Shown here piece after piece: positions 17,261-23,941 of a stretch of 64,000 nt of DNA. Each line of letters opens with the position of its first letter. The stretch's first letter is position 1. The stretch lies in assembly GCA_902787025.1 (NCBI GenBank), contig CADAER010000002.1, positions 1 through 64,000 on the forward strand, given 5' to 3'. The position numbers were made by a program, and so were the translations under genes. Origin of the DNA: Oscillospiraceae bacterium (GTDB lineage: Bacteria > Bacillota > Clostridia > Oscillospirales > Acutalibacteraceae). Under the pieces are notes generated by a model. That model did no database searches. It was not told the DNA's origin and saw only the letters and a program-made list of their open reading frames with translations.

Positions 17261-17692
17261 TTATTCTCCGTCCGTGAGATAATCAAGGGCAAGCTTATAG
17301 CCTTCAAGCCCCCTGCCCGAAATTGTCTTTACCGCGATGTCCCTTATATAGCTTATCTGTCTGAAATCCTCGCGCGCGGAAACATCGCTGATATGCACCT
17401 CAACCGTCGGTATTCCGACAGCCTTGAGCGCGTCGGCTATCGCCACGCTCGTGTGCGTGTATGCGGCGGGATTGAAAACAATGCCGTCGATTTTATCAAA
17501 ATACGCCTGCTGTATCGCGTCAACAAGAGCGCCCTCGTGGTTGGACTGATAAAACGAAATCTCCGCGCCCTTCTCATCCGCGTGCTTTTTCAACATTTCA
17601 ACAAGATAATCATAACTCTCTTTTCCGTAAATATCGGGCTCGCGTATGCCGAGCATATTGATATTCGGTCCGTTCAGAACAAGGATTTTCAC
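17261..17692 (-). CDS. aroQ: 3-dehydroquinate dehydratase, type II
   Basis: Dehydrates 3-dehydroquinate to 3-dehydroshikimate. The 143-residue length and motifs are typical of type II: ILVLNGPNINMLGIREPDIYG with the catalytic Tyr, FYQSNHEGALVDAIQ, FNPAAYTHTSVAI, and VEVHISDVSAREDFR. Its ATG overlaps the stop of the aroE-aroK fusion by four bases. Confidence 0.96.
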   Translation of the reverse strand: MKILVLNGPNINMLGIREPDIYGKESYDYLVEMLKKHADEKGAEISFYQSNHEGALVDAIQQAYFDKIDGIVFNPAAYTHTSVAIADALKAVGIPTVEVHISDVSAREDFRQISYIRDIAVKTISGRGLEGYKLALDYLTDGE

Positions 17693-18927
17693 AGCTTCAT
17701 CTCCTTAATCACCGTGTCTGCCGCCTCTGAGACTGTAATATCTCCGTCAATTACAATGTCCGCGGCTTTCATATAAACGGGCAGCCTCGTTTCATACATT
17801 TTCACAAGCTTTCCGTAATCATCCGAAAGCGGTCTGTCTCCCGCCGCCTGCAGTTTTTCAAGCGGACGGTTCAGGAACACAAGCGTTCCGTTTCTTTTCA
17901 GCGCCCTGACATTGTCTTTGTCAAGAACCGCTCCGCCGCCCGTCGCGATTACCGCGCCCGAATATTCCGCGGCTTTCGCCACCGCCTCTTTCTCTTTTTT
18001 GCGGAACTCCGCCTCGCCGTTTTCTCTTATATATTCGTGTATCGGCATCCCGACAATTTCCCTCGTAATGTCGTCCGTATCATAAAACGCCCTTCCCGTC
18101 TTTTCCGCAACGAGCGTGCCGACCGATGTCTTTCCGCTCGTCGGCATACCGATAAGCACAATATTCTTTTTGCCGTTTTCAACCTGCGTGAACGCCTTTT
18201 CAACAAGAGAAGCGTCGCATGGAATATCCCTGAAAAGCGCCGAAGCCTTTACTCCCTGCGCCGAGAGCATATAAAGTCCTCCGCAGGCGGGAATCCCTCT
18301 TTCAAGCGCGTCAAGCACAAGATTGGTCCTCAGCGGATTGTAAATCGCGTCGGCGACTCCCGAAAGGTCCGGGAACAGCGATATGTCAACGGGTCTTCCG
18401 CATCCGTGCGGAAACATTCCGACCGGTGTCGTGTTTATTATAATCTCCGCGTCCGTGTGCAGGCTCAGAGCCTCTTCATAGGTTACCGTCTTCTCGGTTT
18501 TCGTTCTCGAAACAGTCAGAATCTCCGCCGCTCCGAGACTGTCCGCGACCGCGTTCGCCGTTTTCGAAGTGCCGCCCGTGCCGAGAACAAGCGCCTTTTT
18601 TCCTTTTAACTCAACGCCGTGTTTTTCAAGCATCGCGGTCATACCGAAAAAGTCCGTATTGTAACCGTACAGTCTTCCGTCTCTGTTCACTATCGTGTTG
18701 ACGGCGCCTATCGCCATAGCCGTCTCCGAGATTTCATCAAGAAACGGCATAACCGTCTGCTTGTATGGAATGGTTACGTTTATTCCCCTGAACTCCCTTT
18801 TTTCAATAAAAGGGTGCACCTCTTCGGGTTTTAATTCCCTGAGCTCATATTCATAATCCGCGATGGCGGCGTGAATTTCGCAGGAATAACTGTGCCCGAG
18901 CACTCCGCCTATCAGACCGAACTGCAT
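17689..18927 (-). CDS. aroEK: Bifunctional shikimate dehydrogenase-shikimate kinase
   Basis: One 412-residue chain joins two steps of the shikimate pathway. Residues 1 to about 248 are shikimate dehydrogenase: SYSCEIHAAI, INVTIPYK with the catalytic Lys, AVNTIV, YNTDFFGM, GTGGTSKTA for NADP, and NTTPVGM. From about residue 252 it is shikimate kinase: IVLIGMPTSGKTSVG (Walker A), YDTDD, FRKKEKEAV, IATGGGAV and GDRPLS. No stop or ribosome site separates the halves. It overlaps aroC upstream by 16 bases and aroQ downstream by 4. Confidence 0.94.
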   Translation of the reverse strand: MQFGLIGGVLGHSYSCEIHAAIADYEYELRELKPEEVHPFIEKREFRGINVTIPYKQTVMPFLDEISETAMAIGAVNTIVNRDGRLYGYNTDFFGMTAMLEKHGVELKGKKALVLGTGGTSKTANAVADSLGAAEILTVSRTKTEKTVTYEEALSLHTDAEIIINTTPVGMFPHGCGRPVDISLFPDLSGVADAIYNPLRTNLVLDALERGIPACGGLYMLSAQGVKASALFRDIPCDASLVEKAFTQVENGKKNIVLIGMPTSGKTSVGTLVAEKTGRAFYDTDDITREIVGMPIHEYIRENGEAEFRKKEKEAVAKAAEYSGAVIATGGGAVLDKDNVRALKRNGTLVFLNRPLEKLQAAGDRPLSDDYGKLVKMYETRLPVYMKAADIVIDGDITVSEAADTVIKEMKL

Positions 18928-20021
18928 AAGGGTTCCTCCCCCGCGAGATAATCCGTGCCGAAACGCTGAGCAAGCAGGTCGCAGACCGCTATCGCCGCCA
19001 CGCTGTCAATGACGGGGCAGATTCTGCGGATAATCGCGGGATCGTGCCTGCCGCCGACGGTTATCGTCGTATTTTCGTTTTTGATGAAATCAACCGTTTT
19101 CTGCTCTTTCGCAATCGACGGTGTAGGCTTGACGGCGCACCTGAAAATGACGGGCATACCGTTCGTGATTCCGCCGTTTATTCCGCCGTTGTTGTTCGTT
19201 TCGGTGAAAATTCTGCCCTTGTCAACGCGCAGAGCGTCATTGACCCGCGAGCCGTTCGCGGCGGCGAAACCGAAGCCTAAGCCGAACTCAACTCCCTTTA
19301 CCGCGCCGATTCCGAAAAGCGCGTGTGAAAGCACGCTCTCAACCGAGTCAAACCACGGCTCGCCCACGCCAGCGGGCAGACCGTAAACTGCCGTCTGCGT
19401 CGCTCCGCCCACGCTGTCAAGACTGTTTTTCGCTTTGAGTATTTCATCCGTGATTCTCTGTTTCGCGTTCCCGTCAAGCACGGGAAAATCTGCGTTTTTA
19501 AGCGTAATTATGTCGCTCAGAACATTGTCGAAATCCCTGTCTTTTTCATTTCCGCACTGCGAAATATGCGTGCCGATAATTATGCCCTTTCTTTCAAGAG
19601 CGGGCAGAAGAATACCGCCTGCCGCGACAAGAGCCGCAGTTATTCTTCCCGAAAAATGACCGCCTCCGCGGTAATCCTCATATCCGTGATATTTCCTGCT
19701 TGCCGCGTAATCCGCGTGCGAAGGTCTCGCCGTTCCGTAAGCGTAATCCCCGCTTCTCGTGTTTTCGTTCTTTATTACAATGCAGAGAGGCGTGCCTGTC
19801 GTTTTTCCCTCAAACACCCCGCTGAGAATCGAAAACTCATCGTTTTCAACGCGCGCGGTGTCAAGCGCCGACGAAGGTCTGCGCCTTGAAAGCTGTTTTT
19901 CAATTTCTTTTTCGTCAACGGGAATCCCCGGCGCAATGCCGTCAATTACCGCGCCCACAGCCTCGCCGTGGCTCTCGCCGAACAGCGTCACCGAAAGGCT
20001 CTGTCCGAAGGTGTTCTTCAT
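18912..20021 (-). CDS. aroC: Chorismate synthase
   Basis: Eliminates phosphate from EPSP to give chorismate using reduced FMN. The 369-residue protein begins FGQSLSVTLFGESHGEAVG, with GIAPGIPVD, RRRPSS, GTPLCIVIKNENTRSGDY, RPSHADYAA, the RGGGHFSGR block and the C-terminal GRHDPAIIRR. All belong to the family. Start ATG overlaps the aroB stop by four bases. Confidence 0.96.
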   Translation of the reverse strand: MKNTFGQSLSVTLFGESHGEAVGAVIDGIAPGIPVDEKEIEKQLSRRRPSSALDTARVENDEFSILSGVFEGKTTGTPLCIVIKNENTRSGDYAYGTARPSHADYAASRKYHGYEDYRGGGHFSGRITAALVAAGGILLPALERKGIIIGTHISQCGNEKDRDFDNVLSDIITLKNADFPVLDGNAKQRITDEILKAKNSLDSVGGATQTAVYGLPAGVGEPWFDSVESVLSHALFGIGAVKGVEFGLGFGFAAANGSRVNDALRVDKGRIFTETNNNGGINGGITNGMPVIFRCAVKPTPSIAKEQKTVDFIKNENTTITVGGRHDPAIIRRICPVIDSVAAIAVCDLLAQRFGTDYLAGEEPLCSSV

Positions 20022-21025
20022 ATCGCTTTCTCCAGAAGTGATTTTATTTCGCCTGCCGTCATCTTTTCAAAGCGGAACGAACCCGCCTCATCCGACATGA
20101 CAACCGTAATGTATGACGATGATTTTTTCTTGTCGTGCATAATGAACGGCATAAGCTCGTCCGCCGTCTGCGTGATTTCGCAGGGGAGTGAATACTTTTC
20201 AAGCGCCGCCTTTACCCTCGGCCTCAGTTTTTCTCCGCACACAGGAAGCATACCGAGTGCCACACATTCCCCGTGAAGCAGTTTTCCGTCCGAAAAGCTC
20301 TCAATTGCGTGTCCGGCTGTATGCCCGAAATTGAGCACCTTTCTCAGCCCCAGCTCCGTCGGGTCCTCTTCAACAACATTCTTCTTTATCATCAGCGCCC
20401 TGCGGATAATCTCCGTCAAGTCGCCCTCAAAATCTTCCGTGTTTTCAATAAGCTCCAGCAGTTTTTCATCGCTTGTAACCGCCATTTTTATCGCCTCGGC
20501 GAGTCCCGCGCTTTTCTGCCTCAAATCAAGAGTTTCCAGCGTGTCGGGATCTATCAGCACTCCGTTCGGCTGTTTGAAAGCGCCGACAATGTTCTTTACT
20601 CCCTCAAAATCAATCGCCGCCTTGCCGCCGATTGACGAATCCACCTGCGAGAGAAGAGTAGTCGGTATGTTGTAAAAATCAATACCCCTCATATAGCAGG
20701 AGGCCGCGAACGCGCTTAAATCGCCGACCACTCCGCCGCCCACGGCGACAACGCAGTCGCTTCTCGTAAAGCCGTTTTCCAGCATAACCGAGAGAAGATA
20801 TTTGAAATTGTCGAAATTCTTCGATTTTTCGCCCTGCTCAATGCAGACCGCTACGGGCGCCTTACAGAAAGACGAAACCGTGCGCGGATATATTTCAGGC
20901 ACGCCCGAATCCGTAACGACAAGCGCCTTGCGGTCAAGATTCAGATACTCTCCCGCTTTTTTCAGCGCCCCTCTTTCAAGGTAAATATTGTAATCCCTCT
21001 GATCCGAATGAACGGGAATTATCAT
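20018..21025 (-). CDS. aroB: 3-dehydroquinate synthase
   Basis: Cyclises DAHP to 3-dehydroquinate with NAD+ and a divalent metal. The 335-residue protein has VVTDSGVPEIYP, EQGEKSKN, DCVVAVGGGVVGDLSAFAAS, YNIPTTLLSQVDSSIGGKAA and the metal-binding NFGHTAGHAIES. ATG 21025 follows GGAGGAG and gives the usual length. It lies 14 bases after pheA. Confidence 0.96.
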   Translation of the reverse strand: MIIPVHSDQRDYNIYLERGALKKAGEYLNLDRKALVVTDSGVPEIYPRTVSSFCKAPVAVCIEQGEKSKNFDNFKYLLSVMLENGFTRSDCVVAVGGGVVGDLSAFAASCYMRGIDFYNIPTTLLSQVDSSIGGKAAIDFEGVKNIVGAFKQPNGVLIDPDTLETLDLRQKSAGLAEAIKMAVTSDEKLLELIENTEDFEGDLTEIIRRALMIKKNVVEEDPTELGLRKVLNFGHTAGHAIESFSDGKLLHGECVALGMLPVCGEKLRPRVKAALEKYSLPCEITQTADELMPFIMHDKKKSSSYITVVMSDEAGSFRFEKMTAGEIKSLLEKAI

Positions 21026-21039
21026 ATAAACTCCTCCGT

Positions 21040-22131
21040 TTATCTGTTGTCCGCGCTGTATGTTCCCACGAGTTTGACCCTCTCGCATATTGCCGAAAGC
21101 TCTTGCAGAAGCTCCCTGCCGTTTTGCGAATTGAGGTTGCCCTCTATCTCAACATAAAAATAGTAGTTCCAGGTAAGGCTCTTCATCGGCCTTGAGCGCA
21201 GGCACTTCATATTGCAGCCGTGCGCGCCGATGATGTTAAGGGTCTGCGCGAGAGCGCCCGCCCTGTTCTGCACCGTGAAAAAGATAATCGAGTTTTCGTT
21301 TCCGCTTCTGTTTTCAGGCAGGTCTGACTGCCTTGAAACGACCGCGAATCTCGTCGTGTTCGTGCGTATGTCGTTTATATCCGGCTCGATTGTTTCAAGA
21401 CCGAACAACCTCGCCGTCTCATCCGACGCTATGGCGGCAATGCTTATGTCATCCGATTCCTTCACGAATTTCGCGGCAGCCGCCGTGTTCGAGTAATTCA
21501 TAATCTCAAGACCGCGTCTCGCGATATACTGCGAGCACTGCGAAATCGCCTGCGGATGGCTTACAACCGTCTTTATGTCGGAAAGTCTCGCTCCCTTTTT
21601 CGCCATAAGATTGTGGCGTATCGGCAGCTCGATAACCTGATTGACATAGAGATTCCCCGAAAACAGCAGGTCCGTCACCTCGCCCACTTCGCCCGCGAAG
21701 CTGTTTTCTATCGGAAGCACCGCGCAGTCGTATTCGCCGTTTTCAACTCCGTAATAAGCGGATGAAAAATCCCTGCACGCGACATATTCGCCTTCGGGAA
21801 TGAGCTTTTTCGCCGCGATATATGCAAACGCGCCCTCAACCCCGCTGTATGCGACCTTTCTGCCGTTTATAAGCTTACTCTGGTATTTTCTCGACTGCTC
21901 TATCGTGTTTTTCAGGAAGGAAACATAATATCCCTCAATCTCGCAGTCGGAAATATACGAACGGTTTTTCTCAATTATCTGAGCCTCCCGCTCCGCGTCG
22001 AGTATCGACAGCCCGCGCTCCTTTTTGTATTCCGCTATGGAGCGCACGATTTCCATCCTCTTTTCAAAAAGCTCCGCCATCTGCCTGTCTGTTTCGGTTA
22101 TTTCTTTTCTGTAATTTTCAAGTTCGTTCAT
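21040..22131 (-). CDS. pheA: Bifunctional chorismate mutase-prephenate dehydratase (P-protein)
   Basis: Converts chorismate to prephenate, then to phenylpyruvate. Residues 1 to about 85 are an AroQ-type chorismate mutase (ITETDRQMAELFEKRMEIVR). The middle is the prephenate dehydratase domain with YSGVEGAFAYIAAK, LPIENSFAGEVGEV and TNTTRFAVVSR. The last 90 or so residues form an ACT domain (NRAGALAQTLNIIGAHGCNM, then SRP) for phenylalanine feedback. Total length is 363 residues. AAGGAG lies 9 bases before ATG 22131. First structural gene of the operon, preceded by the leader described separately. Confidence 0.95.
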   Translation of the reverse strand: MNELENYRKEITETDRQMAELFEKRMEIVRSIAEYKKERGLSILDAEREAQIIEKNRSYISDCEIEGYYVSFLKNTIEQSRKYQSKLINGRKVAYSGVEGAFAYIAAKKLIPEGEYVACRDFSSAYYGVENGEYDCAVLPIENSFAGEVGEVTDLLFSGNLYVNQVIELPIRHNLMAKKGARLSDIKTVVSHPQAISQCSQYIARRGLEIMNYSNTAAAAKFVKESDDISIAAIASDETARLFGLETIEPDINDIRTNTTRFAVVSRQSDLPENRSGNENSIIFFTVQNRAGALAQTLNIIGAHGCNMKCLRSRPMKSLTWNYYFYVEIEGNLNSQNGRELLQELSAICERVKLVGTYSADNR

Positions 22132-22155
22132 AGTGAATTTCTCCTTAATCAATTT

Positions 22156-22184
22156 ATTATATTATATTTTCTTTTTTTAATCAA
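22156..22184 (-). promoter_or_regulatory. Candidate promoter directly upstream of pheA
   Basis: On the minus strand TTGATT (22184-22179), a 17-base spacer and TATAAT (22161-22156) lie between the leader terminator and pheA. If active it would bypass the attenuator; the A/T-rich sequence makes a chance match possible. Confidence 0.5.
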
Positions 22185-22200
22185 GTAACCCGGTTTTCGC

Positions 22201-22235
22201 AAAACAAAAAGACGGCTTCTTTTACCGAAGCCGCC
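22201..22235 (-). terminator. Leader terminator upstream of pheA
   Basis: GGCGGCTTC (22235-22227) pairs with GAAGCCGTC (22219-22211), with one G-T wobble, across a 7-base loop, followed by TTTTTGTTTT. It lies between the leader ORF stop and pheA. Confidence 0.85.
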
Positions 22236-22276
22236 CGTTGAAACTTATATTTTTCTCAACCTGTTATGCAGCTTCG
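22226..22276 (-). promoter_or_regulatory. Candidate antiterminator of the aromatic operon
   Basis: CGAAGCTGC (22276-22268), inside the last codons of the leader ORF, can form a 9-bp helix with GCGGCTTCG (22234-22226), which is nearly the whole 5' arm of the terminator. The two structures exclude each other. An upstream GCAGC (22327-22323) can in turn pair with GCTGC of the first strand, giving the 1:2, 2:3, 3:4 layout of classical attenuators. Confidence 0.6.
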
Positions 22277-22417
22277 CCGTGATTTTCCGTAATAAAAATA
22301 AAAGCAGCCCGCAAAATAGCGTGCTGCAAAAAACCAGAAAGAGACAGCGGTATTGACACGGCAGGAAACCTGACCGCGTGAAGAAACGTTATTGACTTTG
22401 CAGACGTTGTTCTTCAT
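22256..22417 (-). CDS. Phe/Tyr-rich leader peptide of the aromatic operon (candidate)
   Basis: A 53-codon ORF below usual length cut-offs, starting at ATG 22417 with AGAGGT 6 bases upstream and ending at TGA 22256, 125 bases before pheA. Residues 27-43 contain 11 aromatic residues out of 17 (FWFF, YF, then FYFYY), followed by GKSRRSCITG. The aromatic codons end about 10-15 bases before the antiterminator strand, so a ribosome stalled for charged tRNA-Phe or tRNA-Tyr would leave it free. Part of the aromatic run comes from a T-rich tract after a GCAGC...GCTGC hairpin (22327-22304), which could itself be the terminator of the upstream methyltransferase gene; this is the main alternative. Confidence 0.6.
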   Translation of the reverse strand: MKNNVCKVNNVSSRGQVSCRVNTAVSFWFFAARYFAGCFYFYYGKSRRSCITG

Positions 22418-22439
22418 TTCAATACCTCTGTTTTCTGTG

Positions 22440-23198
22440 TCATACTCTTGTCAAAAGCATTTTTCTGTGTGTGTCAAACTGTAAATCAATGCCGAAATCG
22501 TTTCTTATCTGCCTGATTATGTAAGGCACACGGAAGGTAGAATCGAATTCCTTTGTGTATTCATTGAAAATTTCGGGAATGTGCGCGTGCCATCTCCAAA
22601 GATAAACCGCGCTCTTTTCCTTTTCCCTGTCCTGCTCGTAACGGTATTTGAGCAGGAATTCCAGCGTCAGCACCTTGTAGTCGGCTATGTCGGGATAAAT
22701 CGTGTCGGGATTAATCTCCATAAACTCCTGATACTGGTCCGCGAACTTGCTCTCCATAATCTCTTTCGTGTAGTTCGGGAGCTTATCCTTTCTGTTGAGG
22801 CACATATCGCGTATGGCTATATGCCTGAATTTTTTTGCGGCCATCTCCTCGAACAGCTCGTAAGCCACGTTGAAAGCGGAATATGAAAAGATTTCGTGCA
22901 GAACGGAATTGAGAATAAGAGCCGACTTTCCGTAATCGATTTCGGGCAGCTCAGCGAGAGAGGAATAAACCTCAATGCCGTTTTCCTTCACAAGGGCGAT
23001 CATCTTTTCGTCGTGGTCAATGCCGATATAACGGAATCTGCCGGGGTAAATCCTGTCGATAATCGTAAACAGCGAGCCGTCGCCGCAGCCGAAATCAACA
23101 AGCGTGTCTATGGAATGTTCGATTTTTTCAAGGAACCAGACCTTGTCCAGCATACCTTTTTCAAGCAGTGCAAAATATTTTTCGTTTACTTCGTTCAT
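22440..23198 (-). CDS. Class I SAM-dependent methyltransferase, substrate unknown
   Basis: A 252-residue cytoplasmic protein. The SAM-binding motif I is LVDFGCGDGSLF near residue 35, followed by IGIDHDEKMI as motif II and LILNSVLHEIF in place of motif IV. The C-terminal half is rich in Tyr, Arg and Glu and resembles uncharacterised class I methyltransferases. ATG 23198 is preferred over an in-frame GTG at 23210 because GGTG sits about 7 bases before it. It lies immediately upstream of the leader of the aromatic operon and may be co-transcribed with it. Its substrate cannot be inferred. Confidence 0.72.
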   Translation of the reverse strand: MNEVNEKYFALLEKGMLDKVWFLEKIEHSIDTLVDFGCGDGSLFTIIDRIYPGRFRYIGIDHDEKMIALVKENGIEVYSSLAELPEIDYGKSALILNSVLHEIFSYSAFNVAYELFEEMAAKKFRHIAIRDMCLNRKDKLPNYTKEIMESKFADQYQEFMEINPDTIYPDIADYKVLTLEFLLKYRYEQDREKEKSAVYLWRWHAHIPEIFNEYTKEFDSTFRVPYIIRQIRNDFGIDLQFDTHRKMLLTRV

Positions 23199-23210
23199 AA
23201 CTTTCACCAC

Positions 23211-23352
23211 TCAATTATTTCTCATTTTATTTGTTAACTTCGTTTTTATAATTATAATTTCAGCGTTTTTCTTTGTCAATATAGAATATTTACCAAATAA
23301 GTCTCTCCCCGCCCGCAAAACATAATCATTATAAATAAAGCGGTCAAACGGT
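23211..23352. other. AT-rich spacer, no gene seen
   Basis: AT-rich region upstream of the methyltransferase. It should hold the methyltransferase promoter on the minus strand (TTGACA occurs near 23274), but no well-spaced -10 could be fixed. Confidence 0.4.
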
Positions 23353-23483
23353 TCAGCCTTTTCTCCCGAACGGATTGGGCACATTTCTGTAAAGCAGCTC
23401 GTATGCCACAAAGTATTCCCTGACATATCTCTTGAACGCCTCGCCCGGCGTCGGAGCCGACACGCGCAGAACGTTTTGAAATA
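23353..23483 (-). pseudogene. Divergent remnant of a YdcF/DUF218 gene 3' end
   Basis: About 42 codons on the minus strand, in frame to a TGA at 23353-23355, match the C-terminus of the intact YdcF-like protein at 26859-27482: NVLRVSAPTPGEAFKRY, REYFVAYELLYRN and VPNPF are shared. The DNA has drifted, so this is an old duplicate. No start or upstream domain is present. Together with the intact gene it brackets the riboswitch-controlled surface protein. Confidence 0.8.
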
Positions 23484-23522
23484 TATTCAAGTGATGGGTG
23501 ATGCTCCGTCCTGACACAGAGG

Positions 23523-23551
23523 TTGATTTATAAATAACAAAGTGCTATAAT
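23523..23551 (+). promoter_or_regulatory. Promoter of the riboswitch/surface-protein transcript
   Basis: TTGATT (23523-23528), a 17-base spacer and TATAAT (23546-23551) place transcription start near 23558, just before the riboswitch. Confidence 0.8.
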
Positions 23552-23573
23552 AGAGAAAATTCAATATGTCAAT

Positions 23574-23744
23574 TGAAATACGGTTTGAAAAGTTGTTTGC
23601 TGAGTAGAGTAAAGAGGGATCCGGTTCGAATCCGGAGCAACCGCCATTCCTGTGTTTGATGCATAAAACTGCCGGGACATTGTCCCTGTGGCTTTCTGCC
23701 GTTTGTTTTTATTGCATCATAAGTCAGAAACCTGCCGTATTTCA
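23574..23744 (+). promoter_or_regulatory. Cobalamin riboswitch aptamer
   Basis: The B12-box variant AAGTCAGAAACCTGCCG is at 23721-23737. The conserved core GAGGGATCCGG...CCGGAGCAACCGCC lies at about 23615-23645, with a stem equal to the family CCGG(TG)CCGG arm. A perfect 10-bp closing helix P1 forms between TGAAATACGG (23574-23583) and CCGTATTTCA (23735-23744). Internal helices include TGATGCA/TGCATCA (23657-23663 with 23713-23719) and GGGAC/GTCCC (23674-23686). The order and spacing agree with the adenosylcobalamin class. A 13-base hairpin (23735-23747) can compete with P1. Part of the core mimics a tRNA T-arm, but no tRNA is present. Confidence 0.8.
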
Positions 23745-23766
23745 CGGTAATCGTAAACTTTGGTGT

Positions 23767-23823
23767 GAGCGTAACGACCGGTGTGATGGTGTTTTGTGCC
23801 GTCCGGTCTGCGCTCTTTTTTTT
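23767..23823 (+). terminator. Expression-platform terminator of the cobalamin riboswitch
   Basis: GAGCG-taac-GACCGG (23767-23781) pairs with CCGGTC-t-GCGCTC (23803-23815), followed by eight T. It lies 118 bases before the start codon of the surface protein, as expected for transcriptional control by bound cobalamin. Confidence 0.78.
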
Positions 23824-23941
23824 ATGCTCGGTTTGCGGTTGCAACGCTTTTTCAATGCGGAAGGAGGCGGGCGGAAGAACGAAAAAGCAACCGTAACCTT
23901 TGGCGAGAAGGTGCGAAATACAAAAAGAAAGGAAATAAACC

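Noticed and set aside
22153..22440. T-box leader for the aromatic operon
   Set aside because: No T-box core (TGGNACCGCG) or specifier-loop layout is present on the minus strand.
23613..23645. tRNA 3'-end-like sequence (GGTTCGAATCC...GCCA)
   Set aside because: First read as an attachment site or tRNA relic, but spacing to CCA is wrong and the segment fits the conserved core of the cobalamin riboswitch.
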